Shown: positions 1-8,836 of the stretch, piece after piece
Numbering within the stretch: position 1 is the first letter of the stretch
Layout of the letters: each line of letters starts with the position of its first letter
Assembly (NCBI GenBank): GCA_958354105.1
Contig: CATWVA010000008.1
Location: 1-64,000 of the forward strand
Source: an uncultured Collinsella sp.
GTDB lineage: Bacteria > Actinomycetota > Coriobacteriia > Coriobacteriales > Coriobacteriaceae
Direction: 5' to 3'
Length of the DNA stretch: 64,000 nucleotides
The notes under the pieces: model-generated
Databases searched by the model: none
What the model saw: only the letters and a program-made list of their open reading frames with translations
Told to the model about the DNA's origin: nothing
Translations under genes and position numbers: made by a program

Positions 1-375
1 GCGGAGCGCGACTTGGACCCGTGGACGCTCATTGCGCTGATGAGCGCTGCCTGGCGCGAGCTGGACTACGAAGGCGCCGAGCACTACCTGCGTATCCTTG
101 CGCGCTCGTGCCCGCACGCAGCCGAGGCACTTTACTTTCAAACCGAGTTTCCCGATGGCGTCTATGCCCGCGTCAACGTAGGTCCGGGCTCTACCGATGA
201 GCTTGTCCTTGCGCTGTCCGAGGCGACTCCGGTGCTGCAGGAGGGCCTGGGCGCCCCCGACAACGCCAGCTTTGCCGCCTGGGTCGCCACCAACGATATC
301 GTACGTTCCCAGATCGACGAGCGCATCCTGCACGCGGCCGAGCAGGGCTTGCCGTTTAAGGGAGGAGACCTCTAA
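1..375 (+). CDS. Hypothetical protein, 5' end cut by window edge
   Basis: The frame is open from base 1, so only the C-terminal 124 residues are visible and the true start lies outside the window. I do not recognise a family. The visible part is predicted helical; residues around 20-40 (ending in SCPHAAEAL) resemble one tetratricopeptide-type helix pair, but a single such pair is weak evidence. The TAA stop overlaps the ATG of the next gene by one base (TAATG), with a GGAGGAG ribosome site just before it, so the two genes are almost certainly translationally coupled and probably act together. Function unknown. Confidence 0.7.
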   Translation, partial: AERDLDPWTLIALMSAAWRELDYEGAEHYLRILARSCPHAAEALYFQTEFPDGVYARVNVGPGSTDELVLALSEATPVLQEGLGAPDNASFAAWVATNDIVRSQIDERILHAAEQGLPFKGGDL

Positions 376-1418
376 TGGATCCGAGCGTCTTCATCCCCGC
401 CTACCTGGAGCGCACCTATCTGGCGTCGCACCCCGAGCTCACCGATGCGGCACGCGAGCTTGTCCATAACGACATGAGCGCGAATCCCCAAAAGTATGCG
501 CAGTCCGATCATGCCCAGGCGCTGCTGTCCTATGCCGGTGTTCATCGCCACCTGCTCGACGAGCTCCATCGCATCGAGGACATGGGCAGTGACGAGGAGT
601 TTGAGCAGACGCGCAATCGCCTGTTCGACGACATGCGCGACGAACTGCTTAAGATTGTTCGCGTCGATGCGCTGGCCGTCGATGCCCAGTTGCTCGCCAT
701 CATTTTGGCGGACACGCCCGTCGATGCCTGTCTGGGCGATCTGATGAAGCTCGAGGCGAGCACGGCCGACTACCTGCAACAGAGCATGCCCGGGTTTGAT
801 ATGGAGGCCCCACACTACTGGGCCAATAATGTTTTAACGGACGGTGTGACAGCGGCAGAACTCACCGTGAGCGAGCCGGCGCTTATCGGGTGGCTCCACA
901 CGCTCGAGGCCATCTCGCAGCTGTGCATGGCGAGCGCCCGCTACCGTGCTGCCGCCAACTACGCCCGCCGCGTCCTTAAGGCGGAGGGCTATCCCACCCG
1001 AGCTGCCGGCACCGTGTTGCTCGCCCTCGCTCGCCTAGAAGACGAGGACGGCTTTTTTGCCCTGGCCCACCAGCTCGAGGAGCAGATGGGAGCCGATGCG
1101 CTCGAAAACTCTCCTTGGTACCTGCTCGCCCGCACAATCCTCTTGTTCAAAACAAGCAAGATGCGCCCGGCGACGCGCGCGCTGCGTGAGTTCGCTAACC
1201 GTTGCGAGGGCGGCGCGTTCTTCTTGCTGAACCCCATGTACCAGACGCCGTATCTTCCCTGCCGACCCGAGCCGCGCGACCCCTGGGACCTCTCGCACCA
1301 GGCGGTTTGGGAAGCCGACGGCATTATCTCGGACACCCCCGACTTTGCCCCCTGGGCCAACGCCTGCGAAGATGCATCGCAGCTTGCCCAAGAATTTGCG
1401 CGCCGCTACGGCTTTTAG
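375..1418 (+). CDS. Hypothetical helical-repeat-like protein
   Basis: A 347-residue protein with no signal peptide or membrane segment, so cytoplasmic. Start chosen at the ATG overlapping the upstream stop, preceded by GGAGGAG. The composition is strongly helical, and stretches such as ARYRAAANYARRVLKAEGYP and AGTVLLALARLEDEDG look like tetratricopeptide-style helical hairpins in the second half. The C-terminal 80 residues are Pro/Trp-rich (PWDLSHQAVWEADG). I do not recognise a named family. The pair with the preceding coupled gene suggests a two-gene unit. It is followed 45 bases later by the MurT-GatD gene on the same strand, but no functional link is evident. Confidence 0.75.
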   Translation: MDPSVFIPAYLERTYLASHPELTDAARELVHNDMSANPQKYAQSDHAQALLSYAGVHRHLLDELHRIEDMGSDEEFEQTRNRLFDDMRDELLKIVRVDALAVDAQLLAIILADTPVDACLGDLMKLEASTADYLQQSMPGFDMEAPHYWANNVLTDGVTAAELTVSEPALIGWLHTLEAISQLCMASARYRAAANYARRVLKAEGYPTRAAGTVLLALARLEDEDGFFALAHQLEEQMGADALENSPWYLLARTILLFKTSKMRPATRALREFANRCEGGAFFLLNPMYQTPYLPCRPEPRDPWDLSHQAVWEADGIISDTPDFAPWANACEDASQLAQEFARRYGF

Positions 1419-1463
1419 CGACGCGATCACCCCGACCATGTCATCAATGTTAGGAACGGCTTC

Positions 1464-3641
1464 ATGAACCTCCGCTCATCTCTCGCCTGCACCTCGAGCG
1501 ATATCGCCCGCTGGGGACTGCGCTCTGTCCTCAAACGCCAGGGCGGCGTGCTTCCCGGCCGCATCGCCATGAAGATCGACCCCGAGCTGCTAAGCGACCT
1601 CGCGAGCCTGGTCGACCGCAGCGTGGTGATCACCGGCACCAACGGTAAGACCACCACCTCCAACCTCATCGCCGACGCCGTTGCTGCCAGCGGTGCTACC
1701 GTGGTGTGCAACCGTGCCGGCAACAATATGGAGCCTGGTGTGGTAGGTGCTATGCTCGAGGCCCGCGGCAACCTTAAGCGAACGGCCAGCGGCAAGCGCG
1801 TGGGCGTCTTTGAGTGCGACGAGCTCTACACCGTACGTGTGCTGCCCAAGCTCAAGCCGACGTACTTTGTGCTGCTCAACCTGTTCCGCGACCAGCTAGA
1901 CCGCTACGGCGAGATCGACCATACCCAAGACGTCATCGCCCATGCGCTGGAGCTCTCTCCGGCAACAACGCTCATCTACAACGCCGACGACCCGCTTTGT
2001 GCCGCGATCGCCGCGCGCGTTCCCAATGCGAGCATCGCCTTTGGCATCGACGGCGCCACCAACACCGAGTCCGACCGCATTAGCGACTCACGTTTTTGCT
2101 CACAGTGCAACGCACCGTTGGAGTACGACTATGTGCAGTATGGACAGCTTGGCGCATACCATTGCCCCTCGTGCGGCTGGGCCCGCCCCGCGCTTGTCCG
2201 TCGCGTGACGGGCGTGGAGCTCGGATGCGACGGCTACGGCTTTGACCTGGTCTTTGGATCTGCGCCCGACGCGGCTGCCGTACACATCGCCACGCGCTAC
2301 AACGGCCTGTACATGGTCTACAACGTAGCCGCAGCCTTCTTCGCCGCCCACGAGCTGGGCGTGGACGCCGCACGCCTGCAGCCCACGCTCGACGCCTACG
2401 TGCCGGCAGGTGGTCGCATGGGCCGTTGGAATATCGCCGGCCGAACCGTCGAGGCCAACCTGGCCAAGAATCCCGTAGGCTTCGATCGACAAATCCAGTC
2501 CATCAAGACGGCCGGCGGCAGACTCTGCGCTTTCTTCCTCAACGACAACGATGCCGACGGCCACGATGTATCGTGGATCTACGACGTCGACTTTGAGCGC
2601 ATCGCCGACACAACGGGGCTTGTCGCCTTTGCCGGCGGCACACGCGCACACGACATGCAAGTGCGCCTCAAGTACGCCGGCATCGATGCCACGATCATCT
2701 CGAGTGTCGAGCAGGCGATTGGTGCCGTGGCAGACGAGGCTGCCGGCGACACTTTCTACGCCGTCGCCAACTACACGGCCTTTCCGCCGCTGGTCAAGGA
2801 GCTCGATGGGCTCAAAGACACCGATGCGGCTACGGTTGCCGCCCACGCTGCAACGTGCGCCGATGGCAGTGCCGTCCCCGTCGGCGTCGCGCCGGTCGAG
2901 CTCTCGCGCCCGCTGCGCATCGTCTACCTGTATCCCGATGCCCTCAACCTCTATGGCGACGGCGGCAATGTCATCGCCCTCGAGCGCCGCTGCGCCTGGC
3001 GCGGCATCCCCGTTCGCGTGGACGAGGTCCGCATGGGCGAGACGCTCGATTTGCACGATGCCGATATCGTCATGATGGGCGGCGGTTCCGATCGCGACCA
3101 ACTGGCCGTGGCGCACGAGCTGCTCGCTCAAAAAGACAAGGTCGCGTCCTATGTTGAAGATGGTGGCTCATTGCTTGCCATCTGCGGTAGCTACCAGCTG
3201 CTCGGCCGTTCGTACTATATGGGCGAGAATCGCATCGAGGGCCTGGGCGTCATTGCCGCCGAGACCGTGCGCGGCTCCGACCGCCTGATCGGCAATGTCG
3301 CCGTCAAGACCGATCTGGCACCCGAGCCCTTTGTGGGATTCGAGAACCACGGCGGCCGCACCCTGCTCGATGCACAGGCCACGCCGCTCGGAACGTCCGT
3401 CGTCATGGGCACCGGCAACAACGGCGACGATGGCTTTGAGGGTCTCATCTACAAGGGCGTCATCGGCACGTACCTGCATGGCCCGGCACTGCCCAAGAAT
3501 CCCGAACTCGCCGACTGGCTCATCGTCCACGCCCTCGAGCGCCGCGGCAACGCACAGGCCAACGCTCTGCTGCCGCTCAAGCCCCTCGATGACACCTACG
3601 AGCACGCCGCTCACGACGCCGCCATGAAGCTCCTCCCCTAG
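1464..3641 (+). CDS. murT-gatD: Fused MurT-GatD lipid II isoglutaminyl synthase
   Basis: A 725-residue single chain. Residues 1 to about 480 are MurT: a Mur-ligase ATP loop GTNGKTTT near residue 57, a four-cysteine zinc ribbon (C212, C215, C234, C237), and the MurT C-terminal motif NDNDADGHDVSW near 355. Residues about 490-725 are the GatD glutamine amidotransferase, with nucleophile C574 in AICGSYQLLG and catalytic H672 in TYLHGP. In Staphylococcus and most relatives these are two genes whose proteins form a complex that amidates the alpha-carboxyl of D-Glu in lipid II; here they are joined with no stop or frameshift at the junction. Start ATG has an AGGAA site upstream. Membrane-proximal cytoplasmic enzyme of cell-wall synthesis. 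Confidence 0.93.
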   Translation: MNLRSSLACTSSDIARWGLRSVLKRQGGVLPGRIAMKIDPELLSDLASLVDRSVVITGTNGKTTTSNLIADAVAASGATVVCNRAGNNMEPGVVGAMLEARGNLKRTASGKRVGVFECDELYTVRVLPKLKPTYFVLLNLFRDQLDRYGEIDHTQDVIAHALELSPATTLIYNADDPLCAAIAARVPNASIAFGIDGATNTESDRISDSRFCSQCNAPLEYDYVQYGQLGAYHCPSCGWARPALVRRVTGVELGCDGYGFDLVFGSAPDAAAVHIATRYNGLYMVYNVAAAFFAAHELGVDAARLQPTLDAYVPAGGRMGRWNIAGRTVEANLAKNPVGFDRQIQSIKTAGGRLCAFFLNDNDADGHDVSWIYDVDFERIADTTGLVAFAGGTRAHDMQVRLKYAGIDATIISSVEQAIGAVADEAAGDTFYAVANYTAFPPLVKELDGLKDTDAATVAAHAATCADGSAVPVGVAPVELSRPLRIVYLYPDALNLYGDGGNVIALERRCAWRGIPVRVDEVRMGETLDLHDADIVMMGGGSDRDQLAVAHELLAQKDKVASYVEDGGSLLAICGSYQLLGRSYYMGENRIEGLGVIAAETVRGSDRLIGNVAVKTDLAPEPFVGFENHGGRTLLDAQATPLGTSVVMGTGNNGDDGFEGLIYKGVIGTYLHGPALPKNPELADWLIVHALERRGNAQANALLPLKPLDDTYEHAAHDAAMKLLP

Positions 3642-3645
3642 CACC

Positions 3646-3685
3646 CCACCACGACGAAGGAGACAGGCACCTTTGTAGTGGTTTT
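3646..3685. repeat. PAL-A1 short palindromic repeat
   Basis: Imperfect copy of a dispersed palindrome whose consensus arms are ACCACCACAAAGGTG and its complement around a loop like CCTGTCCC. This copy lies four bases after the murT-gatD stop, in the opposite orientation to the other copies, and has drifted in one arm. It is followed directly by a different palindrome family (PAL-C). Other copies: 32113, 41088, 42046, 43622 and 53284. Confidence 0.75.
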
Positions 3686-3703
3686 GACCCGCCACGGTAG
3701 TTT

Positions 3704-3760
3704 GTCTCGATCTGTAACATCTAGACCGTTAAAAGTCGTTGTACTGTTACAGATTGAGAC
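3704..3760. repeat. PAL-C1 palindromic repeat
   Basis: Inverted repeat: GTCTCGATCTGTAACA at 3704-3719 and TGTTACAGATTGAGAC at 3745-3760, one mismatch in 16 base pairs, 25-base loop. Second copy follows at 3784. It could fold as a hairpin in RNA of either strand, but no T-run follows, so a simple intrinsic terminator is not indicated. Confidence 0.8.
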
Positions 3761-3783
3761 GTTCGTCCCGACGCCCGTCGTTT

Positions 3784-3840
3784 GTCTCGATCTGTAACAG
3801 GTAGAGCCGATTTACCCCCTCAGATGTTACAGATTGAGAT
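3784..3840. repeat. PAL-C2 palindromic repeat
   Basis: Second tandem copy of the PAL-C hairpin, 80 bases downstream of the first. The same 16-base arms are conserved while the 25-base loop sequence has diverged completely. Conserved stems with free loops indicate selection or copying on the arms. It ends about 85 bases before the tRNA-Glu promoter element. Confidence 0.8.
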
Positions 3841-3924
3841 ATTTGAGAATCGGGATAGAGAGTCGGCTCCTGTGTGGTGGTTTTCCAGTTTGCCAACGAT
3901 ATACGCGACGGCAAAAAAGTCTGC

Positions 3925-3930
3925 TATACT
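3925..3930 (+). promoter_or_regulatory. Probable -10 element of tRNA-Glu promoter
   Basis: TATACT lies 10 bases before the tRNA 5' end region and is a good sigma-70 -10 match. No convincing -35 hexamer is visible 16-18 bases upstream. Confidence 0.45.
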
Positions 3931-3940
3931 CTTTCCCGCT

Positions 3941-4017
3941 GTCCCCATCGTCTAGCGGCCAAGGACGCCACCCTTTCAAGGTGGATATCGCGGGTTCGAA
4001 TCCCGCTGGGGGCACCA
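3941..4017 (+). tRNA. tRNA-Glu (anticodon TTC)
   Basis: Full cloverleaf visible by eye. The acceptor stem GTCCCCA pairs with TGGGGGC, the anticodon arm is CCACC-CTTTCAA-GGTGG giving anticodon TTC, and the T-arm is GCGGG-TTCGAAT-CCCGC at 3990-4006. The CCA end is encoded. This tRNA is a substrate for discriminating glutamate charging and, in organisms using GatCAB, it sits in the same translation system as the gatCAB operon at 28-32 kb. Confidence 0.97.
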
Positions 4018-4028
4018 TTTAAATCGAT

Positions 4029-4060
4029 AGCCCGTTACCCTCGCGGTGGCGGGCATTTTT
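4029..4060 (+). terminator. Intrinsic terminator after tRNA-Glu
   Basis: AGCCCGTTACC ... GGTGGCGGGC hairpin followed by ATTTTT. A diverged copy of the same terminator recurs at 4218-4248 after the duplicated tRNA 3' end. Confidence 0.75.
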
Positions 4061-4071
4061 CTGCCTAAACG

Positions 4072-4205
4072 CCGGGATTCGAACCCGACAGGGTGCGGAG
4101 CTGAGGAAACGCGCAAGCGTTTCCCAGCGCAGCACGCAAGGAGCGGAGCGACGCAGCGAAAGCGGACGGCGCCAGCCGCACGCGGACATCCCGCTGGGGG
4201 CACCA
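4072..4205. repeat. T-arm-bounded module downstream of tRNA-Glu
   Basis: Directly after the tRNA terminator, 4072-4089 reads CCGGGATTCGAACCCGAC, the antisense of this tRNA's own T-arm. Then come CAGGGTGCGG, a GAAACGCGCAAGCGTTTC hairpin (4106-4123) and about 65 GC-rich bases. The module ends at 4188-4205 with a sense copy of the tRNA 3' end (ATCCCGCTGGGGGCACCA). A module with the same order of parts and similar internal sequence lies downstream of tmRNA. Not a second functional tRNA: the D and anticodon arms are absent. Confidence 0.7.
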
Positions 4206-4217
4206 CAGAATCTGAGA

Positions 4218-4248
4218 AGCCCGTTACCAATTCGGTAGCGGGCTTTTT
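4218..4248 (+). terminator. Second copy of tRNA-Glu-type terminator
   Basis: AGCCCGTTACC AATTC GGTAGCGGGC followed by TTTTT. Together with the sense tRNA 3' end before it and the second antisense T-arm (4261-4278) after it, it forms an imperfect direct repeat of 4003-4098 at 4188-4288. Confidence 0.7.
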
Positions 4249-4260
4249 GCTACCCATACG

Positions 4261-4288
4261 CCGGGATTCGAACCCGACAGGGTGCGGA
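4261..4288. repeat. Second antisense T-arm copy (tRNA-Glu)
   Basis: CCGGGATTCGAACCCGAC followed by CAGGGTGCGGA, identical to the start of the first module at 4072. It is cut short after about 28 bases, and the MITE-like element begins about 20 bases later, so the second module may have been interrupted or only partly duplicated. Confidence 0.7.
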
Positions 4289-4310
4289 TCCCGGCATCTC
4301 CCGATGGACC

Positions 4311-4529
4311 GTGGGCAAAAAATAGCAAATATGAGTACTGTTACCAATTTAGTAACAGCGATTTCATGCCATCAGAAGGCAATTTGGACGCCAGGCGTCC
4401 TACGGTGGAGGAATTGCAGGCGCTTATCAGCTAAGTACTTGGACATATGTTGCGTAATACTGCATTTTTTGCAAAAAAATAATGCTACAGGGCTTGTGAC
4501 AGTACTCATATTTGACGTTTTTTGCCCAC
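4311..4529. mobile_element. MITE-like element, 219 bp
   Basis: Terminal inverted repeats of 34 bases (4311-4344 and 4496-4529, four mismatches) beginning GTGGGCAAAAAA. The tetranucleotide GACC flanks both ends (4307-4310 and 4530-4533), consistent with a target-site duplication. No open reading frame inside; a smaller hairpin CTGTTAC/GTAACAG lies at 4338-4358. Size, inverted ends and flanking duplication fit a miniature inverted-repeat element, but there is no transposase in the window to pair it with. Alternatively it could be a long RNA hairpin. Confidence 0.55.
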
Positions 4530-4588
4530 GACCCCTTATTGCGTGGACGAATCAGTTGCAAAACGGGCTCCAAAGCGTCCCTCGCAAA

Positions 4589-4624
4589 CAAAAAGCCGGG
4601 GCCCGCGCGATGCGGACCCCGGCT
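4589..4624 (-). terminator. Intrinsic terminator of glnN
   Basis: Read on the minus strand: AGCCGGGGTCCGC, loop, GCGGGCCCCGGCT, then a run of T. It starts 30 bases after the glnN stop. Confidence 0.85.
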
Positions 4625-4653
4625 CAATACCATGACGATATGTCGGTTACGCT

Positions 4654-6741
<2,088 letters not shown>

Positions 6742-7028
6742 ACGGAACTCCCTTCGTATCGGCACCGCGTGAGATGCGGTGTTGATTACTAACGAACGAG
6801 CCTTAGATTAGACTCGCCGTGTTTCCGCAACATTACCGTTATGTTGCTGTCACGAAACCAATCAATGAGGTTACCGCATCGCGGCGGCGTTGCCGCCCTC
6901 AACAGCCAATCAACTGTATAAATTGCAGACCTCTCCCCATGGTTTAAGGGTAGTCAATTTGGGATGGGGCTCTATTAACTGGTATTTCGCATCAGATACC
7001 ATTCAATATAGCCTATCCTACATCAACC

Positions 7029-7064
7029 GCTCTGCTATAGGAAATGCCGATAGCAGAGCATTTT
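7029..7064 (+). other. Hairpin in glnN-metF intergenic region
   Basis: The glnN-metF gap (6742-7166) holds no gene. GCTCTGCTAT (7029-7038) pairs perfectly with ATAGCAGAGC (7050-7059) and is followed by ATTTTC, a terminator-like structure about 100 bases before metF. It could be a leader attenuator of the metF operon, but I see no recognisable SAM or B12 riboswitch core. Confidence 0.5.
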
Positions 7065-7166
7065 CGATTGGTATCACCAATCGCGAGAGAAACTCCACCT
7101 TAGCGCAGTGGTGCTGTAGAATCCTTGCAACGAAACATCGCACCTAGGCATCTAAAGGAGCACGAT

Positions 7167-8039
7167 ATGCGCGTCGACGAGGTTTTTAAGCAGGCAGCAT
7201 CCCAGGGCACCGCACCCGTTTCGTTTGAGATGTTCCCGCCCAAGGGCGAGCTAACCCTCGACACGGCTCGCGAAGTGGCAGGCAATCTGTGCAAGCTTTC
7301 GCCCAGCTTTGTCTCGGTCACTTGTTCCGCCGGCGGCTCGGGCAACGGCGCCACCACCGCCCCCATCGCGCATATGATTACGAGCGAATTCGATACGCCC
7401 TCGGTGGCGCACCTCACCTGCGTCGGCCGCACGCATGCCGATATCGCCGCCAAAATCGACGAGTACCGCTCCGCCGGTGTTGAAAACATCCTGGCCCTGC
7501 GCGGCGACCTACCCGCCGGCGCGACCGAGGACGACAAGCCCGCCTCCGACTACGCCTACGCCCGTGACCTCATCCCCGAGCTCGTCGACGCCGGCTTTTG
7601 TGTGGGCGCCGCGGCCTACCCCGAAGGCCACATTGCCTGCGAGGATCTCAACCTCTCGGTCGAGCACCTCAAGCAAAAGCAAGACGCCGGCGCGAGCTTC
7701 TTTGTGACACAGCTCTTCTTTGATAACGAGTGCTTCTATCGCTTCCGCGAGCTTGCCGACAAGGCCGGCATCACCGTGCCCATCACCGCGGGCATCATGC
7801 CGTTTATGGGCAAGTCGCAAATCAGCCGTATGGTCTTTATGTGCGGCGCATCGCTGCCCTCCCCCGTCATCAAGATTCTCGCCAAGTACGAGAACGACCC
7901 CGAGAGCCTGCAGGCAGCCGGTGTAGATTATGCTGCTCGTCAGCTTTGCGACCTTAAGGAGCACGGTGCCGACGGTCTGCACCTGTACACTATGAACCGT
8001 CCTGCAATCGCCGCGACCATTATGGAGCGCCTGGGGTAA
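7167..8039 (+). CDS. metF: Methylenetetrahydrofolate reductase
   Basis: A 290-residue flavoenzyme that reduces 5,10-methylene-THF to 5-methyl-THF, the methyl donor for MetH downstream. Family features: VSFEMFPPKGE at the N-terminus, HLTCVGRT mid-protein, LALRGDLP, and DAGASFFVTQLFFDNE. I chose ATG 7167 (MRVDEVF), which has AAAGGAG upstream, over an ATG-less extension to 7125. The stop overlaps the next start as TAATG. It forms a three-gene methionine module with the activation protein and metH. Confidence 0.95.
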   Translation: MRVDEVFKQAASQGTAPVSFEMFPPKGELTLDTAREVAGNLCKLSPSFVSVTCSAGGSGNGATTAPIAHMITSEFDTPSVAHLTCVGRTHADIAAKIDEYRSAGVENILALRGDLPAGATEDDKPASDYAYARDLIPELVDAGFCVGAAAYPEGHIACEDLNLSVEHLKQKQDAGASFFVTQLFFDNECFYRFRELADKAGITVPITAGIMPFMGKSQISRMVFMCGASLPSPVIKILAKYENDPESLQAAGVDYAARQLCDLKEHGADGLHLYTMNRPAIAATIMERLG

Positions 8040-8827
8040 TGGAAAAACCGCACGTCGATACAACCGTTGTTGAAGTGCCGGCCGACCTTGCGTCGCCGGC
8101 GCTTTACCGTATCGATGCCGCCCATCGCCCCCGAGTCGACCGTGCCGAGATGCTGCGCTACCTGGGCTACGGCGGTCAGCAGATTGAGCCCGAGCTGTCA
8201 CGACGAATTGAGCTTGTCGTTGAGCGTCTGGAGCTAGACATTGAGCCCCGTGGCGTGCGCCGCGTGTTTGCCGTCGATGCCACGGGCGTGGACGAGCAGG
8301 GCGAGCCCTGCATCCGCTTGGTTGGCACCAACGTTGAGCTGCGGGGTCGTGATATCTATCGCCACCTTAAGGACGCCCGCTTGGCGGCACTCATGGCATG
8401 CACCCTCGGCATGGACGCCGAGCGTCGTCTGCGCACCACGGGAGCCCAGCAACCCCTGGAGGGAGCCGTGCTCGACGCCGCATGCTCTGCCTACGTAGAA
8501 GCCGCCGTCGAGCAGATGGACCAGCAGGTCAAGGCTGCGGCCGCCGCACACGGACTCGCCGGCAACTGGCGCTTCAGTCCCGGCTATGGCGACTGCCCGC
8601 TTTCGGCCCAGCGCTCGATCGTGGATGCACTCAACGCCACGCGCCTCATTGGACTTACCGTCACCCCCACCAGCCTGCTCATGCCCACCAAGAGCGTGAC
8701 CGCGGTGATCGGCCTGTTCGACGGCGAAGTCCACGACGCCCAGAGCCGCCCCACCTGCACTATCTGCCGCATGCGTGAGCACTGCCGCTTCCGCGCCGCC
8801 CATACCACCTGCTATTCCAGCCATTAG
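8039..8827 (+). CDS. Standalone MetH reactivation-domain protein
   Basis: A 262-residue protein matching the C-terminal AdoMet-binding activation domain of cobalamin-dependent methionine synthase. Motifs include GNWRFSPGYGDCPLSAQ and LLMPTKSVTAVIGLF. The C-terminus carries CTICRMREHCRFR, a cysteine pattern often seen in standalone versions. In E. coli this domain is the end of MetH and reductively remethylates cob(II)alamin; here it is a separate gene and the MetH following it lacks the domain, so it must act in trans. Its ATG overlaps the metF stop, and its stop lies nine bases before metH. Confidence 0.9.
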   Translation: MEKPHVDTTVVEVPADLASPALYRIDAAHRPRVDRAEMLRYLGYGGQQIEPELSRRIELVVERLELDIEPRGVRRVFAVDATGVDEQGEPCIRLVGTNVELRGRDIYRHLKDARLAALMACTLGMDAERRLRTTGAQQPLEGAVLDAACSAYVEAAVEQMDQQVKAAAAAHGLAGNWRFSPGYGDCPLSAQRSIVDALNATRLIGLTVTPTSLLMPTKSVTAVIGLFDGEVHDAQSRPTCTICRMREHCRFRAAHTTCYSSH

Positions 8828-8836
8828 GAGCCATCG

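Noticed and set aside
2100..3131. 343-residue frame antisense to murT-gatD
   Set aside because: Shadow of a strongly supported gene; no family features.
3646..3840. CRISPR array
   Set aside because: Repeats are hairpins in pairs with no regular spacer length and only two copies each.
4188..4205. Second tRNA-Glu gene
   Set aside because: Only the 3' T-arm half, acceptor strand and CCA are present.
6890..7147. 85-residue frame in the glnN-metF gap
   Set aside because: No ribosome site, runs through a hairpin and overlaps the metF leader.
6742..7166. SAM or cobalamin riboswitch before metF
   Set aside because: No recognisable conserved core of either class; only a simple hairpin.
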